Source: Artocarpus heterophyllus
Lineage: Eukaryota > Streptophyta > Magnoliopsida > Rosales > Moraceae
Length of the DNA: 64,000 nt
Direction: 5' to 3'
NCBI GenBank assembly: GCA_025403435.1
Contig: CM046349.1
Coordinates: 18,188,004-18,252,003, forward strand
Of this stretch, positions 25,150-38,189 are shown in pieces; position 1 is the stretch's first letter; every line of letters begins with the position of its first letter. A program made the translations under genes and the position numbers. The notes beneath the pieces are model-generated. The model did no database searches and had not been told where the DNA came from. It saw only the letters and a program-made list of their open reading frames with translations.

Positions 25150-25600
25150 TTCCCAACTCAGAATTCAACAAGCTCCTAGGGGAGTCATGCCAAATTCAAT
25201 CAGGAACACGGATCCCCTCCTGATTAATATATGCCATCCAGGACCCGTATGATCTAGCATATACTAATAATCGTTTCTTTGGCCATTAATTTTATTAACA
25301 GAGCTCCTAGGGGAGGTTAATAATAAAATTAACGTGAGTGTATAACCACCGTTTTAATATTTTATCCATGATTTATAATCACCACCTAGGGGTGTGCAAC
25401 CATAAATCATACTAAAATACCTTATCCTTTCAGAGATCCAATCTGGTACATGATAGAAATCCCTTCCTAGGGGTTGGGACCATCATGTTCTTCCTATGGA
25501 CCAACGATGGAGGCCTTAGGTTCTCTCTTCGAAAACCTTCTCCCACTCAATCTTTTGAAGTCAAGGTTTTAGTTTAAAATTATGCATGAACAATTTTAAT
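25150..25600 (-). promoter_or_regulatory. Structured leader: chain of inverted repeats with palindromic loops
   Basis: Just upstream of the gag start (25009) lie consecutive inverted repeats. Arm pairs are GAATT/AATTC (25161/25193), AATCAGGA/TCCTGATT (25198/25218), TATATGC/GCATATA (25228/25257), TTAATTTTATTAAC with its bulged partner (25286/25316), ATGATTTAT/ATAAATCAT (25368/25402), ACATGAT/ATCATGT (25448/25482) and TTAAAATT/AATTTTAA (25574/25592). CCTAGGGG is central in four of them (25175, 25306, 25385, 25466). GGATCC and ATGCAT lie in the loops of two others. The position fits a dimerisation, packaging or translation-control region; that function is inferred. Confidence 0.65.
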
Positions 25601-25973
25601 ATGAGCGGCACTCCCTATTCTATATGACATGTTATCAATATACATGGTAAATCATATTATAATGCAGACAAGCAAAGTAATCAAGCAAAGCTACAAGCAT
25701 AATAATAATAATAACCGTAATATTATGGTTCCACCCTAGAGAATAGAAAAACTAAGATTACAAGAGAATAATCGAGACATTTATCGATTCTTCATCCTTG
25801 AATCCTCAAGCTGTATCCTTCTTCATGTAATATCCATCTTCAAGTCCTCAATCCCGTATGAATCGAACACTTCATATTTCCGATCATATCCAAATTTAAT
25901 GTTTCTCAGAATCGTCCCAAAAATAAAATTAAAACTGCACCAAAAAATTGCACCTTTTCTGGACACCTGGTTG

Positions 25974-26163
25974 CTCTCGGTCGGCAGGCCGATCTGGGTG
26001 ATCGGTCTGCCGATCATGGTGGTTCGGCCTGCCGAACATGAAGGTTCGGCCTGCCGGTAGAGCACCAAAATTTCTGCCCCACTGTCGGCCTGCCGACGTC
26101 CGGCCTGTCGATCTGTGACCTTCGGCCTGCCGAACTGTGAGGTCCGGTATGCCGACCGAGCAG
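25974..26163. repeat. TTCGGC/GCCGAA inverted-repeat array 3
   Basis: About eight units lie in the Copia leader, outside the LTRs. Both edges carry the CTCGGTCGG-type cap (CTCTCGGTCGG at left, CCGACCGAGC at right). Units include TTCGGCCTGCCGAAC and GGCCTGCCGACG. Confidence 0.88.
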
Positions 26164-26650
26164 AAAACCCTCAATCCAGAAAATACAATTTTAATGCAAT
26201 TCATCAATTTTATTTTCAACAATTCAAAAACATAAAATTAGACACTCAGGAAATACCTGGAGGCGCCATCATCAATCTTTAAGTTCCAACTTCTCGTTCC
26301 GTCTTCTCTGAATAATTATTTAATTACAAAATTCTTACAAATTAAAAATTAAATAATAATTCCTAGACGGAGATGATAGTCTGCCATCTAATTACATGAA
26401 AAACCTAGATACACATTCTAACCTCTAAGGAACCATAACCGGTATTAATTAATTAATAAATAATTAAACAACAATTTAATCAACCATAATTAATTAATAA
26501 ACATTCACCATATAATCCATGACAACATATATATTATATAGAAACCTAGAGTGCCATCTCTCTATAAAATTTAATTCAAGCATTGGAGAGATTAAGATCA
26601 CAAAATTTATGTATATAACATGATCACAAACTTGCAAATTTATGTAAAAA

Positions 26651-26667
26651 CCTCGGCTCTGATACCA
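26651..26667 (-). other. Primer-binding site of the Copia element (initiator Met tRNA type)
   Basis: On the minus strand TGGTATCAGAGCCGAGG starts two bases after the 5' LTR. TGGTATCAGAGC is the standard complement of the plant initiator methionine tRNA 3' end. Confidence 0.9.
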
Positions 26668-26669
26668 AT

Positions 26670-28702
26670 TGTTGGAAACAAAGTGCGCAGCGGAATTTTT
26701 AAATTTTTCATCAGAGTATTTTCCAAAACACAAGTTTGACATGTTATATGTATAAATTAAACAGATCTTACTAACCTCAGTGTGCCGAAGAACCTCCGCG
26801 ACCTGTGTAGAGAAGTAACGTTCTAGAAGAGCCTCAACCAACTGGTCTTCTTTGCTATTCTCTATCCACAACCGGAGTGAGTGTGGGCTCCCACGTACAG
26901 CTCTTCCACCGGTGACTCTCCTTCCAACCAATAGAGAGAACCCAAAGCTAGTGTTCGTGATTTGTGAACAAAAGCTCTCAGGGAGTTTTCAGATGCTCAC
27001 TAGAAGAGTATCACTCTTAATCTCTCAAATTGATCTGAGTAAATCATTAGACTCACTGCCTTTTTATACCTATTGGTCCTTGGGGTCAGTCCATATCAGA
27101 TTAGGTCTCAAAAATCGAAACAGAATCAAGTTCGGATCAATATCTGATAAGATACGCGTGAAAAATGCGTAATCTTAACTGTCGCGGTCGGCATGCCGAA
27201 CTGTGTGATAGGCAGGCCGAACTGGCCAGTTCGGCAGGCCGAACTTTCTGATAGGCAGGCCGAACTGCCGAGAAAAAATCTCCAGCGAATCTTTTATTTT
27301 CCACCCGAGATTCTAAAGGATAAAGTCTCAGTTTTGATTCAAATAGCCCAATAGAAAAGATATCTGATCAAAACAAACTTTATCAAGATAATCTCTAAGA
27401 AAATAAATCAATTCACAATAATTCTACAAGTTTATCTTGTTCTAATTGTCCAAAATTAAAACAACCGATAAACAGACAAGAATTATCCGAACGCCATAAT
27501 TCAACAAGTTCATCTTGAACTAATTTCTTACATAATTAATTCAACCGATAAACAGACATGAATTATTTGATTCTTATAAATTTTAAACCAATCTGATAAA
27601 TCCGACATAAGTCACCAATTATTGGAAAAGCACGTCGTGTCGTTACAGGATTTTGTGAGCTAGCAAAGGGGACCAAAATGGACCTATAAAGTTCAAGCTC
27701 ATGATAATTATGAAACCCAATATCCCAGATATACATTTCACAATTATCAACTCCAACGCTACTCCACTAAAAGCTTGGAGCTGCACTCTCGAACTTTATA
27801 GAATTACGAAGCTCGTGTAGCTAAGTCTCCATGACATATCATAGTGTATCGCATCCCCATATGATCATCCATAACCGGCTTAAGGACAAGTTCTATCTTA
27901 CCTTCCCGATTATTTTTATCTTACGTTCCATTGTCTCACCATTAGAAAACTTACCATCCAAAGATAGTATACCATTCGGTTACACCTATGTATCCAAATG
28001 GTTGAGCGCTCCAGTTTTTCAATTACAGGACAACGCATATAAGAGGATATCATTACTCCTAAAGAGGAGCTATGGATTCCATATCTATGAATAACAAGTC
28101 TACGCTACCAAGAGTCATGCCTCCAACGTACCGGCATGCATGCCACTATAGAGACGTGGGAGTCACCCATTGGTACATCAAAAGACACAAGTCGAGACAA
28201 CGGGCCCATTATTCATCTGAGGATTAAGATACAATACAAATGATTGTCTAAAGTAAATCGATTTGCCAAGACAGAATTATTAATCCAAATCAATTCACTT
28301 TATGTCCCGATCCAACACATCGTCACCTATGACAACGCGCCAATGTTTCTATTCATGGAGTCCAACTCCGATGGCCAAGACAAACCATCTCCCAAAAGGG
28401 ATATAGACAACATAACAATCTTTACATGAATAAAGTGCCCAACTTTATTCCCTCGATTGCGGATCATATATTTTAGACCATCACCTTAAGAGTCGTGTCT
28501 ACCGCATAATCATCCCATCATATGCCCAACTCTTAAGGTTTAGACTGACAGTCTCAGACTACTGTTTGCTTATCATACATTCAACAAATATGAACGTAAA
28601 GAGGACAATATTTGGTATATATAAACGAATAAATTCTTTATTGATAAAAATGTCTCCAAAAACGTATTACATGTTTACTCCTTAGAGCATACATGTCTAA
28701 CA
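26670..28702 (-). repeat. 5' LTR of the Copia element
   Basis: It is 2033 bp, starting TGTTGGAAAC and ending TGTCTAACA on the plus strand. It adjoins the primer-binding site on the inner side and the ACCAC duplication on the outer side. It should carry the promoter, but no strong TATA box was singled out. Confidence 0.93.
27181..27272. repeat. TTCGGC/GCCGAA inverted-repeat array 4
   Basis: The same array as at 19548-19638, in the other LTR, with unit order conserved. Confidence 0.85.
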
Positions 28703-28965
28703 ACCACAACAAATTCGAGATTATACGGCCTTCATTTAATGACCTTTTCTCAAAAACCGTTATGATAAGGGAAAAAACACAGGAGTTACACCCGAGAAGA
28801 CAAAAACCGTTATAGTGTGTACCATCTTTACCACAACGGTTTTTTAAAAAACCGTCGTGATAAGCTTGACATACAACGATGGTTTTTTAAAAAACCGTCG
28901 TGGTAAAGACGGTACATACCACAATGGTTTATTTCAAAAACCGTCGTGGTAGCTTACTTAAAATT
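28703..28965. repeat. Terminal and subterminal repeats of the interrupted CACTA element
   Basis: After the duplicated ACCAC, the terminus continues AACAAATTCGAGATTATACG. Alternating motifs AAAAACCGTCGTGGTAA and ACCACAACGGTTTTTT follow, several paired as inverted repeats around AAAA/TTTT. Such clusters bind the element's own DNA-binding protein in En/Spm relatives. The same motif set occurs in the copy at 49317-52629. Confidence 0.8.
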
Positions 28966-30495
28966 CTTTTTCCCATCTCAACAATTAGACACAAATTAAA
29001 AATTTACCTCTCAAATACGAACATAGGCCCCTCCAAAACTGTTGCTGCCATCCCTCTCTACCTTTACACTCTTTAATCTCCTTCCTAATTGTAAGTTTTT
29101 ATTAGAAATTGATAGATTGTTGTTGATTTTGTTGTTTAATCCATGTTTATTGTATTGTGGATGGGTATGATTAATTTTTTTTATGATGAGTATGTGTAAT
29201 TTGTTTTATAATGGGTGAATTTTTTTGTTTTCTAATTAAAATAAGATGGGTATGTATAATTTGTGAAATTAATTTTAATTGAATTGCTATTTATTATTTT
29301 GATTTAAGACTTGCAAAATGGGTAGGAAATTGATGTGGGATTTTGGATTGCCTACAGAATATGTGAATGGTGTGGAAGAGTTCTTAGATTTTGCCAAAAT
29401 TCATGCCAATGGTGATAAAATTCGTTATCCTTGTGTTCAATATGGAAACCATAGATTGCATCCATTTTCGATTGTTAGAGGACATTTATTTCGAAATAGA
29501 ATTATAAATAGTTATCAAACGCAGCATTTTTATAGTGATTCTAATTTTAATCCAACTTTAGTAAGTAAAGAAAAGGAAGCTATTGTGGAGGATAATATGG
29601 ATGATCACGACAATATGGTTGATATGGTCAATGATTTAGAAGAACACTTCTTATACCGTCAGGATTTATTTGAGACAATGATAAATAATGCTGAGAAACC
29701 CGTGGATATGGGGTATACCAATTTCATGAAATTGTCCACTTTAGTTGGATTACGGAACTTGAAAGCATCGAGTGGGTGGTCAAATTTTAGTTTCACAAAG
29801 CTTTTGGAATTTTTAGAAAGGCTTCTATCAGAGGGCAATAAATTACTAACTAGTATGTGTGAGGCTAAGAAGACTTTAAGCACTTTGGGAATGGAGTATG
29901 AGAAAATCCATGCTTGTGAAAATGATTATGTTCTTTTTAGAAATGAGCATGAGGACGAGAATTATTGTCCGGTTTGTCAACAAGCAAGGTGGAGGAAAAG
30001 AAAGGAGCCAAACAATAGTAAGAATGGAGTGCCAAAGAAAGTGTTATGGTATATTCTACCGGTACTATGTTTGAGACGTTTATTCGAAAACCCAAAACAT
30101 GCTAAGAATTTACATGGCATCATGACACACGGGTCAACGATGGTATGCTTAGACACCCGGCGGATTCACCACAATGGAAGACTTTTGAAGCTGATCATCC
30201 TGACTTTAGTGTGGATCCAAGAAATATATATTTCACTTTGTCAACGGATGGAATGAACTCACATGGTAACATGAGTAGTAGGCATAGCACTTGGCCTATA
30301 ATACTTGTTAACTACAATCTCCCTCCAAAGACGTGCATGAAGTGGAAGTTTTTAATGTTGTCTTTATGGATTTTAGGTCCTCACCAACCAGGCAATGACA
30401 TTGATGTATACTTGGCACTGTTAATCGATGACCTAAAAAACTTGTGGGGAAATGGAGTCGAAGTTAGAGATGCTTACCAAAAAGAGACGTTCACA

Positions 30496-30545
30496 TTAAC
30501 GACTTACCTGCATATGGCAATTAACGACTTCCCTGCATATGGCAA
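30496..30545 (+). repeat. 25-bp near-perfect tandem duplication in the transposase
   Basis: Positions 30496-30520 and 30521-30545 differ at one base. The encoded block keeps the length expected of TNP2 proteins around INDFPAYGNL, so this is not a simple insertion. Confidence 0.8.
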
Positions 30546-31302
30546 TTTATCTATTTATTCGGTGAAGAGTTCTATTAGTTGTCCTATTTGTATAAAGGAA
30601 ACATCTCACAAACGGTTGAAGAATGGTAAGAAAATTGTTTTTCTTGGTCATAAAAGATGATTTCAAAGAGATCAACGTTACCACAAACAAAAGAACGCCT
30701 TTGATGGCAACAGCAAAGAAAGAGACCCTCCTCGTTCTTTGACGGTTGAACAAATATTTAAAATAGTAAAAAATATAAAAGTGATATTCAAGAAGAGAAA
30801 GCGAGGTAAGGATGAGGCACCGATTAATGGACCATGGAAAAAAAGATCAATCTTTTTCTATCTTCTATGCTAGAAGACACTTTTTGTTCGTCATTGCTTG
30901 GACATTATGCATATTGAGAAAAACATTTGTGAATCCATAGTCAGCATGTTGTTTGACCTTCTAGGCAAGACTAAGGATGGTGAAAAAGCACGGCTGGATC
31001 TCATGGAAATGGAGATTAGGCCTGATTTGGTTCCCAAGAAAAAAGGAAACCACACTTACTTACCTTCGACAAAGCACACGTTATCAAGAGCGAAAATAAG
31101 AAAGCTTTATGAATGGCTTGCTTTGTTGAAAGTGCTGAACAACTATTCTTCAAACTTTAAAAAGTTGGTATAGGTGAAGGATTTGAAGCTTATTAGCATG
31201 AAAACACACGATTGACATGTGTTGATACAACAATTACTACCACCTGCTTTGCAAGGAATTCTAACAAAGGATGTGAGATTTACAATTACCAAGTTGTGCT
31301 CA

Positions 31303-33460
31303 TGTCACGCCCCGGAGTACGGGAGGTGACGTGGCGGAATATTTAGATTAATTAAAAGCGAATTTAATTAAAAATCGGGGGTTTGAGAACCCAATTAAGT
31401 AAAATTTAAGAAGATTTTTCCACCACATTTGATAAAGAATTTAAAATCATTAAACAAATAACAATAATTGAATAAAAACCGCGAATATGGGTTCCACAAC
31501 CCACAACTTGTGCACACACATGGATCTGACAATATCACAAATACAATTACAGTCCAAGTACAAATAAAGTTAAGTCTTACATGCCTTGATTAATAAATAC
31601 AGAATGTAAATAAATTCTCCTATTGCTCCTGAGTTCGGTCCGAAGAATCTCCTCCAAACCTATATGGAAAACCACCTAGAAGGGGGGGGAAATTTAAAAC
31701 AATAAAATGTGAGCGAAAGGCTCAGTAGGACTAAGTTTTATAAAATAATTTAATGCAAAGAAACATAGCATTATCAGGAGTTATGCAAGAAGAAACTTGA
31801 ATAAATAAATAAATAAATTGAGTAGAACCGTTCTGACACAGAACAGTCTACTCGTCAAATCAAAACACCAATTTACATTTACCTAGGCAAACCATGATAT
31901 CACCACCGTAGTGGCCCAGCTGGGTTTCGGGACCTGCCCCCAAGGTCGATCACGACCCGATCTCTGATATGGCATCATGCCCATGTGGTTATTATCATTA
32001 TCATTCAAAACCCAATTACCGAGTGTTGTCAATTACATTCATTATGAAATTCATTTCATGTCACGGTATATAAAAATGTAACCGTTAAAATCATTTTCAA
32101 ACAACCGTTGAAAACATTTTAATAGAAATCATTTTCAAAGCCAAATCATTTCAAAACCAGGCTACCAAAGAAATAGGATAGAAGTCCTACCTCAGTACTC
32201 GTGCCGGTACCCCACACCGTAATCCCGGTCCGCTATACGTTAGCTCCACGGAACCACGAACGATCCTAGATACAAACTAAGTCAATCAATATCTAGTTTG
32301 AGACATTCTATGTTACTAAATCATTTCATGATGTCCTAGTGTGCCATTTGTATCATTAAAATCATCCTATAAGGTTGGGATTTAAATTAGGGTTCAAAAC
32401 AATGAAATTGGGTAAAAATCACAAAATTTTCCATGCCTCGGTCGGCCTGCCGGACGCCCTGCTTCGGCCTGCCGAACTGTACAGTTCGGCCTGCCGGAAG
32501 CAAAGTTCGGCCTGCCGAACATGTCCCCAGATTCGGCCTGCCGGTCGGAAGAACACCGGCCTGCCGATCATCACTTCGGCCTGCCGAACATGAACTTCGG
32601 CCTGCCGAACTGGGAAAGTCCAGAAATCCCAGCCACGGGTTTCTCGATCCCCAAAATCCAAATTTGAATTCCAACCTGTTTTTCTCAAATCCCAGGCATG
32701 AAAAACAACTATAGTTGATAGAAAAACATTCTAAAACATGTTTGGAATCATTTAAACAACATTTGAACTCAAAATCTTCAAAAATCCGAAAATGAGAAAA
32801 AGAGGAGAAAAATGAAAATCTTGAATCCAATCCGTTTTTCTTCAATCTAGGTTTAGATTCTAGTTGTTCTAAGCTCATTTAACACAAATCCACGGTTTTC
32901 TAAGCTTAAACAAACTTAGATTTCAAAAACACACAAAATCGAAAATTTTGTAAAAAGTTTAGAAATTTCGAATCTAACCTCGAATCGAAGCTTCAATCCG
33001 CGTTCTCGGTCGCCGAATCACGTCCCCGAGCTTCCTCCTTGCTGTTCCGAAGCTTGGATTCGAATGGAAATCAAAATTTTTTGAAGAAATTAGAGAGAGA
33101 GAGAGGCTGCCGAGAGGGAGAGTGAAGAGAGAGAGAGAGAGCTCGTGAGAGTGAGGAGAGAGAGAGAGAGGAAAGGAAAATAAATAGAGAAAATCGGTGG
33201 GCGGTTTTACTGTGCGAAAACCATGTGCCGCCCACAGTTTTGTAAAACAGAGTATTTTTAACATTTTACAAATTGTTGTGTTTTAAAACTCAAAACATCA
33301 TTTTAAATCAACAAGGAATCTTTTGAACGCATCAATTTAACAAAACAACCAAAAACTAAAAATCCAACCAAATAATCTAATTAAAGTTAAAACTTTAATT
33401 ATGGCACACTAATTCATTATTTACATTACATTAATATTAAATAAATTTCGGGACGTTACA
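31303..33460 (-). repeat. 3' LTR of the Gypsy element
   Basis: Starts TGTCACGCCCCGGAG and ends GGGACGTTACA on the plus strand. It has the same length as the partner LTR, and I noticed only about six differences, mostly transitions. Confidence 0.95.
32436..32610. repeat. TTCGGC/GCCGAA inverted-repeat array 5
   Basis: About eight units spaced 17-28 bases apart, in the Gypsy LTR. The left edge reads CTCGGTCGGCCTGCCGG. Four units are perfect TTCGGCCTGCCGAAC. Confidence 0.9.
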
Positions 33461-33475
33461 GCTCTCCACCCCTTA
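33461..33475 (-). other. Polypurine tract of the Gypsy element
   Basis: On the minus strand TTAAGGGGTGGAGAGC abuts the 3' LTR. Confidence 0.8.
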
Positions 33476-33508
33476 AAGAAATTTCGTCCTCGAAATTTAC
33501 AACTCATC

Positions 33509-36500
33509 TCAAAAACAAAACAAATGCGGATATGACTCCCGCATACCCGACTCTAGTTCCCAAGTGGCTTCATCAACACCGTGATGCTGCCACACGACCT
33601 TTACCAACGGTATCTCACGACGACGCAAGCTAATCACTTTCCGGTCGATGATCTGAATCGGCACTTCTTCGTATGTCGTATCCTCCTGAACCTGCACATC
33701 GCGAAACGATACTATCTTACCCTGCTCAGGTGGACACTTCCTAAGCATAGACACATGAAACACACCGTGCACATGAGAAGGTTCGGGCGGAAGATCAAGC
33801 CGATAAGCGACCACACCAACACGCTGAGTGATCTCGAACGGCCCAATATACCTCGGCGCGAGCTTCCCACTCACCCCGAACCGCATAGTTCCCTTACGAG
33901 GTGACACCCTCAAGAGAACAAAATCTCCAACCGCGAACTCTAAAGGTCTACGTCTCCTATCCGCGTAGCTCTTCTACCGACTCTGAGCTGCTCTCAACCG
34001 ATCCCGAATCACCGCGACTTTCTCGTTGCTGTCACGAACCTCATCCGGCCCAAGAATAACTCTATCTTCCGGCTCGGCCCAACACACAGGTGACCGACGC
34101 GGTCGCCCATACAACGCCTCGAATGGTGCCATACCGATACTCGCCTGATAACTGTTGTTGTACGCGAACTCCGCCAAATGCAAATATTGCTTCCAATTCC
34201 CGCCGAAGTCCAACGCACAAGCACGCAACATATCCTCGAGAACCTGAATAACCCGCTCAGACTGCCCATCAGTCTGAGGATGAAACGCCGTACTGAAGTT
34301 CAAATCCGTACCCAAAGCCTCCTGAAAACTCCTCCAGTACTTAGCATTAAACCTGGTGTCTCGATCAGAGGTGATGGACAAAGGAACTCCATGCAACCTC
34401 ACAATGTTCTGCATATACAACTCCCCAAGAATCTTCCTAGAACACGTCGACCTAAACGGAATGAAATGCGCCGATTTCGTCAACCTGTCGACCACAACCC
34501 AAACTGCATCATGCCGCTGCTCCGTCCTCGGCAAACCTGTGAGAAAATCCATTGTCACATGCTCCCATTTCCACCCTGGAATAGGAAGCGGCTGAAGCTG
34601 ACCTGCAGGCTTCTGATGCTCAGCTTTCACCTGAAGACACGTCGAACACTTGGCCACGCACTCGCGAACATCTTTCTTCATGCCTCTCCACCAATAGTGC
34701 CTCTTCAAATCACGATACATCTTGGTGCTCCCCGGATGAATAGCGAACTGAGACCTATGAGCTTCATCTAGAACGGCTTTCGTCACCTCGGCGATAACTG
34801 GAACTGCAAGACGCTCCCGGAAGTACAACGATCCATCTGCATGCACGCTCCATTCCTCGAACTGCTCCCCGTTCTGAATCCGCGACCAAATCCCCTGCAA
34901 ATGTCGATCCTGCCACTGACCTTGCTTCACCATCCGAACAAGAGCTGGAGTCGCTTCCACATGATACAACAAAACTCGATCACCGTCTTCATGATACTGT
35001 AGCCGATACTCACTCACTGTCGTATCCCTGCTCCAGTCCTCAAAAATCAAACAAGCGAGAATCCCTGAAGACTTTCTACTAAGCGCATCCGCGACCACAT
35101 TAGCTTTCCCGGGATGATACTGCAACGCGAAATCATAATCCTCCATGTACTCCACCCATCTGCGCTGCCTCAAGTTGAGATCCCTCTGAGTGAACAAATG
35201 CCTCAAACTCTTGTGATCGGAGAAGACCTGAAACGATGCTCCATACAAGTAACATCTCCAAATCTTCAGCGCGTAGATCACCGCTGCAAGCTCTAAATCG
35301 TGAGTAGGATAATTCCGCTCGTGAGGTCGTAGCTGTCTCGATCCGTACGCAACCACACGTCCATGCTGCATCAACACGCATCCAAGTCCGCGCCCTGAAG
35401 CATCAGCATAAACCTCATACGGCTCGTCACTACTAGGAATAACTAATACTGGAGCTGAAGTCAACCGGTTCTTCAATTCCTGAAAAGCAGACTCACAGTC
35501 TTCATCCCACTCAAACCTGACGTTTTTCCTGATCAATCTCGTCAACGGAGCTGCAATCTTCGAAAAGTCCTTTACAAATTTTCGGTAATATCCAGCAAGA
35601 CCTAAAAAGCTGCGAATCTCCGCTACATTCCTTGGTCGTTTCCACTCCAATATAGCTTCAATCTTGGACGGATCCACTGAAATACCATGCTCCGAGATGA
35701 CATGACCCAGAAATTTGACCTCAGTCAACCAGAACTCACATTTTTCCCTCTTAGCATACAACTGGTGCTCCCGCAGAGTCTGAAGCACGACCCGAAGATG
35801 CTGCTCATGCTCCTCCCATGTCTTAGAATACACAAGAATATCATCGATGAACACGATCACAAACTGATCCAGATACGGCCTAAATATCCTATTCATCAAA
35901 TCCATAAAAGCTGCTGGAGCAGTCGTCAACCCGAAAGACATAACCAGAAACTCGAAATGCCCATACCGAGTCCTAAAAGCTGTCTTGGGAATATCCTCTT
36001 CCTTGATTCTGAGCTGATGATAACCTGACCGCAAATCAATCTTCGAGAAGTATCGCGAACCTCCCAACTGATCAAATAGCTCATCAATCCTAGGCAAAGG
36101 ATACTTGTTCTTCACCGTAACACGATTCAACTGCCGATAATCCACACATAACCTGAGAGTCCCATCGTGCTTCTTAGCGAACAAAACTGGTGCTCCCCAC
36201 GGAGATGTGCTATTCCGAATATATCCTTTATCAGCAAGCTCCTGAAGTTGCTTCCTCAATTCCTTCATTTCTGCCGGCGCCATCCGATAAGGTGCCATAG
36301 AAATCGGTGATGTCCCTGGAAACAACTCGATACCAAACTCAATCTCCCGATGCGGTGGTAACCCTGATAACTCGTCGGGGAAAACATCCTCGAACTCACC
36401 AACCACCGGAATCGCTACACCACTACTCGAAACATAGGGCTCGCAATCTAGATTGGCAAGAAAAGCAAAACAATCTAGATTCCTTCGCCCTCCTAGACAT

Positions 36501-38101
36501 GACTTCATGAGACGCTCACTCATTAGCCAATCACCACCACCCTGGTAAGTGATTACCGTCCCCCTATCAGACACTAGGGTCACTTTTCTAAGTTGGCAGT
36601 CCACAACTGCACTATACCTGGACAACCAGTCCATCCCTAAAATCACATCATAGGAACTCATGGGGAGTATAATCAAATCACTTTTCAAAATCTCATCCCC
36701 AATCTTTATTTTACAAGATTTACACATACAATTCACACACACCCGCCCCAAGGGAGAAGTTATAACTAGGGGTTCATTAAACTCTTCTACTTCTAATCCC
36801 AAGGCATGTACAAAAGAACTCGAAATGAGAGAATGAGAGGCACCGGTATCAAATAAAACGCGAGCTAGAGATCTAGAAATCAAAACCATACCATCGACAA
36901 CCGCGTTACCAATCTGAGAATCTGACCCTCCAGATGCCATTGCATGAACCTGCACTGGCGCCTTCCCTTTTCCTCTACCGACATTGCTGGGTCCTGCATT
37001 ACTCGGCCGATGCTGCTGAGATGGAGATGACTGCACACTACCTGTACTAGGAGCTCTATACTGAGGAACACTGCGCTGAAAATACTGCGGCTGCTGTCCC
37101 CGTGCCGGATATGAGAATTGCTGAGGAGAAAACTGCGGATACTGCAACTGCGGGTACTGCGGAGGCGGAGGTAGGGTCTGAGGCTGAGGCTGAGACGAAC
37201 GACTGGCATCCTCCCCGGTCTGCGGTCCAAGACGAGCACTCCTGATCGGGCAATTCCTCTTGATGTGTCCGGGCTGCTGACAGAAATGACAATGAAAGCT
37301 GTAGGGGTTGCTGCGCCCGCTGCCAGACGAACTGCTACTGCCACTGGTCGCACCGCCTTGCTTGCCTTTCCCCGGAGCTGGACGACTACTGGTGCTCTTC
37401 CTGCCACTCCTCTGCGGTCCTCCTGAAGCCTTGGCTCGGTCCTCACAATACTGCACGTAATCATTCTCCACGGAGATCGCCGACGACACAAGCTCTCCGA
37501 AACTCCTAAGCCGTAGAGCAACCAACTGCCGCCGAATAGGAGCCTTGAGTCCTTCCTGGAACTTGATGCATTTCTCGCGCTCCGATGCCACAGCTGATGG
37601 AGCAAACCTAGCCAACTCGCTAAACTTTGCCTCGTACTCCCGAACTGAAAGATCACCCTGCTGCAGTCTATAAAACTCAGCTGCCTTCTGATCTCTATAT
37701 CCCTGCGGAAAATACCGATCATAGAACAGATCCTCGAACTTGTCCCAACCGATATCGCCACCGCGCTCCAGACGCTTAGTTTGTTTCCACCAGGTGTTTG
37801 CGCCACCCTCGAGCTTATACGCCGCAAACTCCACACGATACTCCTCAGGCACACCAAGGGTATCAAGATGCTTCAAGATCGAATCCAACCAATACTCTGC
37901 TAACTGCGGATCCCCATTGCCATCAAAAGTAGGAATAGACGCCCGCCGAAATTCCTTAAAGAAAGCATGCCGACTACCAACACTGGAGTCTTCTGGTCTA
38001 GCCCTGGCTGCCATCTGCCGAAAAGCCGCAAACATAGACCTCATCAAGCTCTCATCATTTCCGAACTCGGCGTCAGCAGTCGAACGACGTCTAGGTGCCA
38101 T
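33509..38101 (-). pseudogene. Gypsy gag-pol polyprotein, one nonsense codon
   Basis: An open frame of 1375 codons runs from the ATG at 38101 to a TAG at 33974-33976. It continues in the same frame to 33509. Domains in order are gag (TFDGNGDP, residues about 55-230), a zinc knuckle ([14 protein letters not shown]), protease ([11 protein letters not shown]), RT ([24 protein letters not shown]), RNase H ([13 protein letters not shown]), integrase with a zinc-binding HHCC region ([14 protein letters not shown]) and a core with D, D and E in TMDFL, SDRDTRF and DGQSERV. A chromodomain-like end follows (ATWELESGMRESYPHLF). The stop interrupts the sequence after AAQSR, where relatives usually have a Gln codon (CAG). 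The lesion removes the integrase C-terminus and chromodomain. Everything else is intact. Confidence 0.95.
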
Positions 38102-38189
38102 TCTCTCACTTCTGAAAACAAAATTTGGACTGTCAGAGGTATCTCATTGTCAAACCTATGTGTGCACAATTCCCAAGGTTCATAACCTT

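Larger units (their letters stand above)
19036..28702 (-). mobile_element. Copia LTR retrotransposon, complete structure, coding lesions
   Basis: The element is 9667 bp. It has two LTRs of about 2 kb beginning TGTTGG and ending CTAACA on the plus strand, flanked by a perfect ACCAC duplication (19031-19035 and 28703-28707). Domain order in the minus direction is gag, protease, integrase, RT and RNase H, which is the Copia order. A primer-binding site and a polypurine tract are in the expected places. The leader between LTR and gag is unusually long, about 1.6 kb, and highly structured. It is inserted six bases inside a CACTA terminus. Confidence 0.95.

Noticed and set aside
26494..26931. Open frame in the 5' LTR, with 77 residues also present in the 3' LTR
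   Set aside because: Its presence twice follows from LTR identity. The diverged LTRs at 8007 and 49405 do not keep it, and it has no known motif.
32436..32610. CRISPR-like appearance of short repeats with spacers
   Set aside because: The units are 14-bp inverted repeats with irregular 17-28 base spacing inside an LTR of a plant element; no CRISPR context exists.
34178..34771. Long plus-strand open frame (197 codons)
   Set aside because: It is antisense to the intact Gypsy integrase region and reflects codon composition of that gene.
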